A stretch of 64,000 bases of DNA. Source: Actinokineospora alba (lineage in GTDB: Bacteria; Actinomycetota; Actinomycetes; Mycobacteriales; Pseudonocardiaceae). The notes beneath the pieces are model-generated. The model was not told where the DNA came from. It searched no databases and saw only the letters and a list, made by a program, of their open reading frames with translations. A program made the translations under genes and the position numbers. The stretch is taken from positions 6,448,001 through 6,512,000 of the forward strand of contig NZ_SNXU01000001.1 of assembly GCF_004362515.1 (NCBI RefSeq). The letters run 5' to 3'. Shown here one piece after another: positions 50,604-60,700 of the stretch; position 1 is the stretch's first letter; the number at the start of each line of letters is the position of its first letter.

Positions 50604-51359
50604 TTAGGGCAGGTGTAGGGCTTGGGCGAGGTACTTGTGAGTGATTGTTGATTGCTCGAATACCTCGAAGTGGCCGCCTACCAGTGTGTGCAGGTCGAAC
50701 TCCTTGGTGGTCTGTTGGCGCCAGCGGCTTTGTGCGTCGTGGGAGGCGCGGGGGTCTTCGGTGCTGGCCAGGACCGTCAGGGGGATGTCCAGCGGTGGTT
50801 CCGGGCGGTACTCATACGTTTCTTTGACGCTGAAGTCTGCTTGTACGGCGGGGAGGATCATGTCCACGAAGGATTCGTCGGCCAGTAGCCACTCCGGGGT
50901 TCCGCCGAGGTCCCGCAGCATCCGCACGAGTTGGGGGCGGGTCATGCCGGTCACCGGTGGGCCGTCGTCAAAGGGATGGCCTGGGGCGGAGCAGCCGGAG
51001 ACTATGAGTCGTGTCGGCAGGGGGGCGTTCTGTCGGCGGATTTCTCTGACGAGTTCGAACGCCACCAAAGCGCCCAGGCTGTGGCCGTAGACGGCGTAGG
51101 GGCGGTCGCCCGCCTCGCCGAGGACCAGGTCGGCGAGGGCGGTGACCAAAGGTTCCATGTGTTGGTGGGGTGGTTCTCGGAATCGGGCTTCCCGGCCGGG
51201 GGGCTGTACCGGCAGCACGGCGACGCCGGGGACCTGGCCCAGCCACGTCCGGAAGGCCGACGCTCCGCCGCCCGCGTGGGGTAGGCAGAACAGTGGGAGG
51301 CCTGAGCCGGATTGGGTTTTGAAGGGCAGCCACTTGCTTGTCACTTCGACGGAGGTCAT
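50604..51359 (-). CDS. type II thioesterase
   Basis: A 251-residue editing thioesterase of the PKS/NRPS type. The start has LFCLPHAGGGASAFRTW. The nucleophile is in YGHSLGAL, the Asp lies near STEDPRA and the His in VGGHFEVF. It removes misloaded or decarboxylated groups from carrier proteins. The ATG at 51359 follows GAGGCAG; an upstream ATG at 51392 overlaps the fkbH stop and is less likely. It is last in the leftward PKS operon. Confidence 0.88.
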   Translation of the reverse strand: MTSVEVTSKWLPFKTQSGSGLPLFCLPHAGGGASAFRTWLGQVPGVAVLPVQPPGREARFREPPHQHMEPLVTALADLVLGEAGDRPYAVYGHSLGALVAFELVREIRRQNAPLPTRLIVSGCSAPGHPFDDGPPVTGMTRPQLVRMLRDLGGTPEWLLADESFVDMILPAVQADFSVKETYEYRPEPPLDIPLTVLASTEDPRASHDAQSRWRQQTTKEFDLHTLVGGHFEVFEQSTITHKYLAQALHLP

Positions 51360-51366
51360 GGCTGCC

Positions 51367-52449
51367 TCAGCCGAGGATTTCGACGCGGACATAGGGCGGC
51401 GGGGCCTGGAGGGTGTCCAGATCCGCTTCGAGGACCACGTGGTCGTGGTTGCGGCTCACCTCGCGGAAGCCGGCGAAGGCGTAGGTCACCTGCATCATGC
51501 GGTTGCGGCCGGTTTCGACGAAGTCGGCGCGGACCTTGGCGCCCGCTTCCTTGGCCAGGCCCATGATGTGGTTCAGCATGACCATGCCGACGCCGCGGGA
51601 CATGACGCGGCAGGACATGAGCATCATCCTCAGCTGCCAGACGTCATCGGCCTTTTCGACCAGGGCCAGTCCGATTTTGCCGTAGCTGCCGAACTTGTCG
51701 GTGAGGGAAGCGACCAGCAGGAGGTGATCCGGCGATTCACGCAGGGTGTCCAGTTCGTCATAGGAGTAGGTGCGTCCGGTGGAGTTGAGCTGGTTGGTGC
51801 GGACCGTCAGCTCCTCGGCGCGCTGGAGGTCCTCCTGGCGGGCCGGTTCGATGGTGAAGGTCATCTCGAGGCTGGCGAGGAAGTCGTTGTTGGTACCGAC
51901 GAACTCCCGCTCCAGGTCGTCCCGGGCGATCTGGCCCTGGTACATCTCACGCCGCAGGGCGGACTCGTCGGTGACGAACCGCGGGATGAACTCCGGGCGG
52001 GCCAGGGCTTCATCCAGGTCGGCGACGTCCACGCAGGTCACCTCGGGGACGACGTGTGCCACCTCGGCGCGCTCGAATTCCTGGTCGTCGATGAAGGCGA
52101 AGGCGTCCAGGCCGAGGTTGAGGCCCTTGGCGATGTGCTTGATCGAGTCGGACTTGGCGTTCCAGTTGGCCTGGGGGTAGAGGAACATCTCGGTCAGGCC
52201 GAACTCGGCGAGCTTCGCCATGGCCGCGTCGTGGTCGTTCTTGCTGGCGATCGAGTGCAGGACACCCATCTTGTCCAGGCGGTGGATGTGCTCGACCACC
52301 TCGGGCCGCAGGGTCACGGCCTCGTCTTCGAGCAGCACCCCGTCCCACAGCGTGTTGTCGAGGTCCCACACGACGCACTTGATTCGGCCCTGCACGGGCT
52401 TCTCGGGAGCCACGAACACACCGGGCTCCGCGACAGTCTGCACACTCAC
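51367..52449 (-). CDS. fkbH: FkbH-like glyceryl-ACP enzyme
   Basis: A 360-residue member of the FkbH family. The HAD motif is CVVWDLDNTLWDGVL near residue 27, and SIASKNDH and FIDDQEFERAEV follow. A C-terminal GNAT-like region (SCRVMSRGVGMVMLNHIM) completes the architecture. FkbH homologues dephosphorylate 1,3-bisphosphoglycerate and load glyceryl onto an ACP, the first step toward hydroxymalonyl- or methoxymalonyl-ACP. It is in order with fkbI, fkbJ and fkbK homologues. Confidence 0.9.
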   Translation of the reverse strand: MSVQTVAEPGVFVAPEKPVQGRIKCVVWDLDNTLWDGVLLEDEAVTLRPEVVEHIHRLDKMGVLHSIASKNDHDAAMAKLAEFGLTEMFLYPQANWNAKSDSIKHIAKGLNLGLDAFAFIDDQEFERAEVAHVVPEVTCVDVADLDEALARPEFIPRFVTDESALRREMYQGQIARDDLEREFVGTNNDFLASLEMTFTIEPARQEDLQRAEELTVRTNQLNSTGRTYSYDELDTLRESPDHLLLVASLTDKFGSYGKIGLALVEKADDVWQLRMMLMSCRVMSRGVGMVMLNHIMGLAKEAGAKVRADFVETGRNRMMQVTYAFAGFREVSRNHDHVVLEADLDTLQAPPPYVRVEILG

Positions 52450-52450
52450 G

Positions 52451-53602
52451 TCAGTTCATCTCCCGATAAGCCTCGCCAGCGATGGTGATTCGCTGGACCT
52501 CGTTACTGCCCTCGATGATCTCCATGACCTTGGCGTCGCGGTAAAGCCTTGCCACCGGGTAGTCCGGGCCGCAGCCGTTGGCGCCATGGATCTGCACGGC
52601 CTCCGACGCGTGCCGGGCGGCGGCGACGGAGGCGAAGTACTTCGCCACCCACGTGGCCATCAGGGTCGCCGAGTCGCCCTCGTCCTTGAGCCGACCGGCC
52701 TCGGCGACCAACAGCCGGGCCGCGCGGGCGTCGGTGAGCATGTCGGACACCTTCGCCTGGATCAGCGGGAACTCGCGGATCGCGGTGCCGCCGACGCTGC
52801 GCTTCGACGTGTACGCGGTGCACGCGTCGAGGCAGGCCTGGATGATGCCGACCGACCCGGCCGCCACGCTGTAGCGGCCGAGGTCGAGCGTGCCGGTCAG
52901 CACCATCCCCGCGGTGAACCCGCTGGGGCCGAGCAAGGCGTCCGGGCCGACCGAGACGTCCTTGAAGGACACCTCGGCGAGCATGGAACCCCTGGTGCCC
53001 AGGATCTCCGTGATCGGGCTGACCTCGACGCCCGGTGCGTCCCTGGGCACCAGGAACGCGCCGATGCTGGTCTCAGTGCGGGCGAACACCAGGTAGAGGT
53101 CCGCCCGGTTGCCGTTGGTGATCCACTTCTTGACGCCGTTGATCGTCCAGCCGCCGCCCGTGGGCACCGCGGTCGTGGTGATCCCCGCGGCGTCGCTGCC
53201 CGCGCCGGGCTCGGACAGGCAGAAGGCACCTAGAGCGGAGCCGCTGGCCAGGGCCGGGGCCCACTGGTCGAGCTGGGCCTGGCTGCCCCAGCGGGCCAGG
53301 GTCCAGGACACCATGGTGTGCACGGTGAGCAGGCTGCGCACCGACGAGCAGCCGCGGCCCACCTCCTCGTGGATCGCGCCGAGCGTCACCATGTCCATCC
53401 CCGCGCCGCCCAGCGCGGGCGACAGGAACGGCGCCCACAGCCCGGCCGCGCCGATCCGTTCGATCAGCTCCTCGGGGATCCGCGCGTCCCGCTCGAAAGC
53501 GTTGGCGTGCGGGGCGATGTGGGTGTCGACGAACGCGCGGGCCGCGGCGCGGTCGGTGACCGCGCCGACGTCCGGCGCGGTGGCCATGGCGGTCATGCTC
53601 AC
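52451..53602 (-). CDS. fkbI: FkbI-like acyl-ACP dehydrogenase
   Basis: A 383-residue acyl-CoA dehydrogenase-fold protein. Recognisable features are FCLSEPGAGSDAAG, GVKKWITNG, and IIEGSNEVQR with the likely catalytic glutamate. In methoxymalonyl-ACP pathways FkbI acts with FkbK to oxidise glyceryl-ACP to the acid. The start is GTG at 53602, overlapping the fkbJ stop by four bases; an internal ATG two codons later is possible. It is one base from fkbH. Confidence 0.9.
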   Translation of the reverse strand: MSMTAMATAPDVGAVTDRAAARAFVDTHIAPHANAFERDARIPEELIERIGAAGLWAPFLSPALGGAGMDMVTLGAIHEEVGRGCSSVRSLLTVHTMVSWTLARWGSQAQLDQWAPALASGSALGAFCLSEPGAGSDAAGITTTAVPTGGGWTINGVKKWITNGNRADLYLVFARTETSIGAFLVPRDAPGVEVSPITEILGTRGSMLAEVSFKDVSVGPDALLGPSGFTAGMVLTGTLDLGRYSVAAGSVGIIQACLDACTAYTSKRSVGGTAIREFPLIQAKVSDMLTDARAARLLVAEAGRLKDEGDSATLMATWVAKYFASVAAARHASEAVQIHGANGCGPDYPVARLYRDAKVMEIIEGSNEVQRITIAGEAYREMN

Positions 53603-53853
53603 ACCGCGACCGCGGCCGAGCAGCGCTCGACCAGGGCCGCCATCGAGTCCGCGGAGCGGAAGTTGTCGAGCTGCAGCTCGGTGTTCGGGATGGTGACGCT
53701 GAAGGTCTTCTCGACGAACATCACCAGCTCCATGGCGAACAGGGAGTTGACGAACCCGAGCGCGAAGATGTCCTGCGACGCGTCGATCTCGACGTCCGGG
53801 AACCGGCCCTTGATGAAGGCCAGGATCTGGGTGGTAGCGGTGTCCGACATCAT
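53599..53853 (-). CDS. fkbJ: FkbJ-like discrete acyl carrier protein
   Basis: An 84-residue ACP. The phosphopantetheine serine lies in ALGFVNSLFAMELV. This loop differs from the DSL of standard ACPs but is normal for FkbJ-type carriers. An ATGATG start with AAAAGGAG just upstream is good. It would carry glyceryl, then the oxidised unit, for delivery to a PKS acyltransferase. Confidence 0.9.
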   Translation of the reverse strand: MMSDTATTQILAFIKGRFPDVEIDASQDIFALGFVNSLFAMELVMFVEKTFSVTIPNTELQLDNFRSADSMAALVERCSAAVAV

Positions 53854-53875
53854 GTCTCCTTTTGTCTTAAGTGGA

Positions 53876-54730
53876 TTACTTGGAAGAGCCGGTGTAGTCG
53901 TAGAAGCCGCGACCGCTCTTGCGGCCGTGCAGGCCCGCCTCGGTCATCTGCTTGAGCAGCGGGCACGGCCGGTACTTGGGGTCGGCGTAGTGCTCGTGCA
54001 GCACCTCGATGCTGTAGAGCACGGTGTCCACGCCGATCAGGTCCGCGGTCTCCAACGGGCCCATCGGGTGCCCGAAGCAGCTGCGGAAGACCTCGTCGAC
54101 GCCTTCGGCGGTGGCCACGCCCTCGTACACCAGGGTCGCGGCCTCGTTCATGAAGACGTGGGACAGCCGGTTGGAGATGAACCCGCACGAGTCCTTGACG
54201 TCGATGGCGTGCTTGCCCATCGCGGCCAACAGGTCACGCGTGCGCTGGATGGTCTCCGGCGAGGTGTGGAAGCCGGGGATCAGCTCGACGGCGGGCTTGG
54301 CGGGCACCGGGTTCATGAAGTGCACGCCGATCACGTTGGCCGGGCGGCTGGTCACCGCGGCGACCTTCGTGATCGGGATGGCCGAGGTGTTCACCACGAA
54401 CACCGTGTCCGGGTGGCACACCGCGTCCAGCGCCAGGTACACCTCGCGCTTGATCGTCCAGTCCTCGGGGACGTTCTCGATCACCACGTCCACTTTGGCC
54501 AGTGCGTCCGCGCCGATGCCGGTGCTGATCTTGGCGAGCACCTCGTCCGCGTCGACCGCGGGGCCGCCCATCATCCGGCTGAACCGGCAGTTGTTGCGGA
54601 TGGTGGCCAGTGCCTGGGTGAGGATCGCCTCGCTGGTGTCGACCAGGATCACCTCGTGTCCGGTCTGCGCCAGGTTCTGGGCGACTCCGACGCCCATGAC
54701 ACCCGCGCCGATTACGCCTACCACGGTCAT
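53876..54730 (-). CDS. fkbK: FkbK-like 3-hydroxyacyl dehydrogenase
   Basis: A 284-residue dehydrogenase with an N-terminal Rossmann motif (VGVIGAGVMGVGVAQN) and a 3-hydroxyacyl-CoA dehydrogenase body. ENVPEDWTIKREVY and GVHFMNPVPAKPAVELIPG are as in the family. It oxidises the glyceryl-ACP hydroxyl to the aldehyde level, completing with FkbI the conversion to hydroxymalonyl-ACP. It is 22 bp upstream of fkbJ and 46 bp downstream of the PKS stop. Confidence 0.9.
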   Translation of the reverse strand: MTVVGVIGAGVMGVGVAQNLAQTGHEVILVDTSEAILTQALATIRNNCRFSRMMGGPAVDADEVLAKISTGIGADALAKVDVVIENVPEDWTIKREVYLALDAVCHPDTVFVVNTSAIPITKVAAVTSRPANVIGVHFMNPVPAKPAVELIPGFHTSPETIQRTRDLLAAMGKHAIDVKDSCGFISNRLSHVFMNEAATLVYEGVATAEGVDEVFRSCFGHPMGPLETADLIGVDTVLYSIEVLHEHYADPKYRPCPLLKQMTEAGLHGRKSGRGFYDYTGSSK

Positions 54731-54776
54731 GACCGCTCCATTTCGTGTGAGTTCGCGTTGGGGGAAGCCATTTGGG

Positions 54777-57700
54777 TCACCGACCGCGCCTGCGCGCGCC
54801 CGCCGCCTCGAGCCCGGAGCGGCGCAGCTGGGCGCGGACGCCGCCGTCGCCGTTCGCGGTCTCGGCCGCCGCGGGCCCGTCCGCCGCCGCCTCGATGACC
54901 TTGGCGAGGGAGGCGACCGTGGGCGCCTCGTAGAGGATGTGCGGCGGCAGTTCGTCGAGCTCGAACTTCTTGCGCAGCGCGGCGACGATGTTGACGCCGA
55001 GCAGCGAGTTGCCGCCGAGTTCGAAGAAGTTGTCCAGCACGCCGACCTGTTCCAGGCGCAGCGCCTCGCACCACATCGCCGCGATGGTCTCCTCGGTGTC
55101 CCCGGACGGCTCCTGGAACAGCGTCACCAGGTCCGGACGCGGGTGGCGGGTGCCGCCGCCCTCGGCCATCGCGGAGGACATCACCGCTTCGAGGGTGAAC
55201 TGCGAGCTGAACCGGACCATCGTGTCGAAGTCCTGTGTGGACACGACCACGCGCGGCTCGCCGCAGTCCAGGGCGCGCAGCAGCGACTGCCAGCCCTCGG
55301 CGAAGCCGATGCCGATGCGCTCCCGGTTCTCCAGCAGGAACTCCTGCAGGGTCTCCGAGTAGCCCGCGAGCCCGTCGGCCCACGCGTTCCAGATCCACTC
55401 GCCCCAGTCGACCGAGAGCACATTCCGACCGGTGGCGGCGAGCTGGTGGGCGTAGGCGTCGAGGAAGGCGTTGGCGGAGCAGTAGTCCACCTGGCCGGGG
55501 CCGCCGCCGGTGGCCGAGGTGATCGAGGAGAACAGGACCCAGAAGTCCAGCTCCACCTCGTCGGGCTCACCGATGCGCAGCGCCTCGGCGATGGCCAGGG
55601 TGCCCGCGACCTTGGGCGCCAGCACCTGGTCCAGCTCATCGGGCTGCTTGAACTGCATGAGCCCCATGCCCGGCACACCCGCGGCGTGCAGCACGCCGTT
55701 GAGCGCGCCGAACCGCTCCAGGGCCACGTCGACCGCTCGTCTGACGTCGGCCGCGTTGCTGACGTCACCGGCGACGATCTCGACCTCCGCGCCGAGTTCG
55801 AGCAGCGCGGACACACCGGCCACCCGGCGCCGCTGGATCGGGTTGCCCGCGTCCCCGGCCAGGATCGCAGGCCAGGTCTCCCGCTCAGGCAGGCCGTTGC
55901 GGCCGAACAGGACCAGCTTCGCGCTCCGGTCCATGGCCAGCTGCTCGGCCATGGCCAACCCGATGCCGCCGAGGCCACCGGTGATCAGGTAGACCCCGCC
56001 GTCCCGCAGCACCGTGCTGTCCACAGTGGAGGGGGCGGTCATGGACTCGTAGGAGGGCAGCCACCGCCTGCCGTGGCGCAGGGCCACGATCCGGTCGGTG
56101 AACGGCCTGCCCAGCTCGGCGACCAGCGCCTTGACCGCGCGGGCGCCGAGGTCGGCGTCCACGTCGAGCAGCCGGGCGCTGACCGTCGGGTATTCGAGCG
56201 GGATCACCATGCTCGGCCCGGTCAGGGTGGCCGCGTGCGGGTTTGCCTTGTCGCCGGGGAGCACCTGCTGGGTGCCCGCCGAGGCGACGTCGAGCGACCA
56301 GCCCTCCATGCCCAGCTCACCGGCCGCCCTGGCCAGCGCGACCAGGGTGTGCAGGCCGAGTCGGACGGTCTCGTCGCCGGACTCCTCGCCCAGCGTCCAC
56401 AGGTGCACCACCCGCTCCAGCGGGGTGCCCGCCGTGCGCAGGTCGCGCAGCAGGGCGAGGGTGTCGTCGACGTTGCCCGGCCGCAGCGTGTGGCTGTTCT
56501 CCTCAACCGAGTAGGCCGTGCCCGGGCGGACCAGGCGCAGCGTGGCCCCGGTCTTGCCGATCGACTTCTGGAGACCCGCCACCACATCTTCAGCCACGCC
56601 GTCGCGGGTGAAGACCAGCCATGAGCCCGGCTGTCCTTCCACCGGCGCGGGCGACGCGGTCTGTCGCCACACCGGGAGGTGCAGCCACTGCTCCTGCGGC
56701 AGCTTCGGCAGGTCCGCGAGCACCTCCAGGGTGGCCTCCGCCGGGATCTGACCCGCCTGCAGCACGGCGCCGCGAACCGGGGGCTCGATCCAGTAGTCCT
56801 GCCGCTGGAAGGGGTAGGTGGGCAGCGGGATCCGGTTGGGCTGGGTTGCCAGATCGGCGTCCGGGTTGTGGCGGTCGTGGTAGGTCGTCCAGTCGAGCTC
56901 GACGCCGGTCAGCCAGAGCCGGGCGAGGCAGTCGGTGAAGACCGCGTCGTCCGCGCGGCTGTCACCCGCGGGCGGCAGCGTGTTCAGGATGAGCGGCCAG
57001 CGGCTGGGCGGGCAGTTCGCGCCGCGGATCATCGCGCCGAGCGACTGGCCCGGACCGATCTCGACGATGACGAGTTCCTCGTCGGCCAGCAGCGTGGCGA
57101 TGCCCGAGGCGAACTGCACCGTCTGGCACATGTGCCGCGCCCAGTAGGCGGGGTTGGTGACCTGCTGCGCCGTCACCCGGGTTCCGGTGACGTTGGAGAT
57201 GTAGTCGATCTCCGGCGCGTTGAGGGTGAGGTTGTCCTTGACCCACGTGGTCAGCTCGTCGCTGATCTCGTTGAGCATCCGGGAGTGGAACGCGTGCGTG
57301 GTCTGCAGTTCCCGGCACGGGACCTCGGCCTCGCGCAGGTCCGCGACGAAGGCGGCCATCGCCTCGGTCGGGCCCGCGACGACCGTCATCGACGGCCCGT
57401 TGACCGTGGCGATGTCGAGGCCGCGGTCCTGGAGGTTGTAGGCGCCCAGTTCCGCCACCGACAGCGACACCCCGGCCATCGCGCCGCCGGGCAGCGCCTC
57501 GATCAGCTTCGCGCGGTGCGCCACCAGCTTCAGCGCGTCCGGCAGAGACAGCACGCCCGACAGGCACGCGGCCACGTACTCGCCGAGGCTGTAACCGAGC
57601 ATCACCTGCGGCTGCAGGCCCCACGTCATCAGGGTCTTGGCCAGGGCGTACTCCACCGCGAACAGCGCGGGCTGCACAACCTCCGTGCGCTCCAAAGTGG

Positions 57701-60700
57701 ACGCTCGCGCATCGGGCGCCGATCCGTTGCGGCCCATCAGCGCGGCCAGGTCGAGGCCGCCGCCGCGCTCCCCCGCCAGCAGGTCGGTGAGGTCGACGTC
57801 GGGCAGGGCGTCGGCGAGGTGACCGACGCACTCGTCGAGCACCGCGCGGAACACCGGCTCCCGCTTGTACAGCTCGGTCACCATGCCCGGGTACTGCTCG
57901 CCGACACCGGCGAACACGAACGCCACCTGCCTGCCGGTGGTGGTGTCGACCCGGCCGAGCAGCCCGGCCACGTCGCCGTCCAGCATCGCCTTGGCGCCCT
58001 CGACGCTGTCGGCGACGACCGCGCGGCGGTGCTCGAAGGTCTTGCGCCCGACCTGAAGGGTGTAGGCGATGTCGAGCAGCCGGGCTTCGCTGCCGTCGAG
58101 GTGCGAGCCGAGTCGGGCGCAGGCCGCCTCGATCGCGCCGTTGTTGCGGGCGGAGACCGGGATGACCTGGTAGCGGCGGCTCGTCTCCGGGTCCGCGGGC
58201 GGCGGCACCGGACGCTCCGGCGCCTGCTCCACGACGACGTGGACGTTGGTGCCGCCCATGCCCAGGGAGTTGATGCCCGCGATCGGCGGCTTGCCGTTGG
58301 TGGGCCACGGGGACAGCTCGGTGTTGACGTAGAACGGGCTGTTCTCGAAGTCGATCTGCGGGTTCGGGCTGGTGAAGTGCAGCGTCGGCGGGATCACCTG
58401 CTCACCGATCGCCAGCGAGGTCTTGATCAGACCCGTGACACCGGCGGCGCGGTCGAGGTGGCCGACGTTGGTCTTCACCGAGCCGATCGCGCAGTACTGC
58501 TTGTCCTTCGTGTCACCGAAGGCCCGGGTCAGGGCCGCGACCTCGATCGGGTCGCCGAGTTCGGTCGCGGTGCCGTGCGCCTCGATGTAGCTGACGTCGT
58601 CACCGGTGATCCCGGCGTCGGCGTGCGCGTCGACGACCACGCGGGACTGCCCGACCACGCTGGGCGCGGTGAACCCGACCTTGAGGGCGCCGTCGTTGTT
58701 CATCGCCGAGCCGCGGATGACCGACCAGATGTGGTCGCCGTCGCGCAGCGCGTCCGACAGTCGCTTGAGGACGACCACGGCCGCGCCATCGCCGAACATG
58801 CTGCCCCGGGCCTGCGCGTCGAACGTGCGCACGTGCCCGTCCGGCGACTCCATGCCGCCCGCGGCGAACTCGTGGCCGATCTTGTCGGGCACGCGGACCG
58901 ACACACCGCCCGCCATCGCCATCTCGCACTCGCCGTTGCGCAGCGCCTGGATCGCCATGTGGGTGGCCACCAGCGAGGTGGAGCAGAAGGTCTGCACCGC
59001 GACGCTCGGGCCGTAGAGGTCGAGCAGGTAGGACACCGTGAGGGTCAGGGCGTCCTTGTCGTTGCCCATGATCACCTCGTAGGTGCTGAACTCGCCGTCG
59101 GCGAGCCGCTCCGGCATCCGCATGAGGTAGGTGCTCAGGTTCGCGCCGCCGAACACGCCGACACGGCCCCGGTGCTCGGGCACGACGTAGCCGGACTGCT
59201 CCAGCGCCTCCCAGCAGACCTCCAGGAACAAACGCTGCTGCGGGTCGGTGATGGCGGCCATGCGCGGGCTCATGCCGAAGAACGCCGCGTCGAACCCACG
59301 CACGTTGTCGAGCACCGGCCGCGCCGGAACGTACGCCGGGTTCGCGATCTCCTCCGGCGTCACGCCCGAGGCCAGCATCTCCTCCTCGGAGAACACCTTG
59401 ATCGACTCGACGCCGCCGCGCAGGTTGTCCCAGAACGCGGCCACGTCGGGCGCGCCGGGGAACCGGCCCGCCATGCCGACCACGGCGATGCGCCGGTCGT
59501 CGGTCAGCTCCACCGCGGGCCGCTCCGGGCGAGCGGTGACCGTCGTCTTTGCCTTGCCCGACTTGCCTTCCGGGTCGAGCACCAGCGAAAGCGCTTGCAC
59601 GGTGGGCGATTCGAACAGGGTCACGGCCGCGACCGCGATGCCGAAGCGCTTCTTGACCAGCGCCAGCATCTGCAGGCCGAGCAGCGAGTTGCCGCCCAGG
59701 TCGAAGAACGCGTCCTTGATGCCGATCGGCTCGATGCCGAGCAGGTGCGACCACAGCTCACACAGCGACTTCTCCGTCGCGGTGACCGGCGGCGCGTAGG
59801 GCTGCGGCAGGTCCGGGCGGGGCAGCTTCGGTCCGGTGCTGACGACCTCGGAGACCGTCACCGCCCTGGGCAGCCGCTCGTCGAGGCCGCCCGCCGCCAC
59901 GACCAGCCACGGGCCGGGCTCGGCCAGCAGCTTGTCGAGGGCGTCGAGCGCTTCCTCGGCGGTCATGGCGTGCTTGGACATCGCCGCGCCGAGCGTGCCG
60001 TGGCCGTTCTCCACCGACCACGTGTCCCAGCTCGACGAGATCCAGCACGTGGGGATCTGGCCCGCCGTGTAGCGCATGTGGTTGCGGTAGCCGATCGCCG
60101 CCAGCGCCGCGTTGGACGCCGCGTAGCAGGCGAAGGTGATGCCGCCGAGGACCGCCGACGTCGAGGAGAACAGCAGGCAGAAGTCCGGGGCCTGCTCGTC
60201 GGTCAGCTCGCCGAGGAGGGTCTCCAGGACCCGCACGCCGACGACCTTCGCGCCGAAGTGCAGGCCGACGGCTTCCTCGTCCACCTCGCGCAGCGCCCGG
60301 AAGGTGTCCGGGTCGGTCACGGCGGCGGCGTGGACGACACCGTCGAGGGTGCCGCCGTCGACCAGGAGGTCGGCGATCACGGCGCGCATGCCGTCGAGGT
60401 CGGTCACGTCCACCGCGGGGGTGATGACCTCGGCGCCCAACTCCTGGAGCCGGGCGACGCCGTCGCTGCGGCGGTCGCCGATACCGGTGGGGACGCCGCC
60501 ACGGCTGGTCAGGACCAGCCTGCCCGCGCCCTGCTTGGCGAAGTGCTCGGCGATGAGCAGGCCGAGGTCACCGAGACCACCGGTGATCAGGTAGGTGCCG
60601 CCCTTGCGGACGGAGTGGTTGCCCGCCTTGCCCGAACCAGGCTCCATGGGGGCGAACCCGCGCACGTACCGGGTGCCGCCGCGGTAGGCCATGAGGACGT

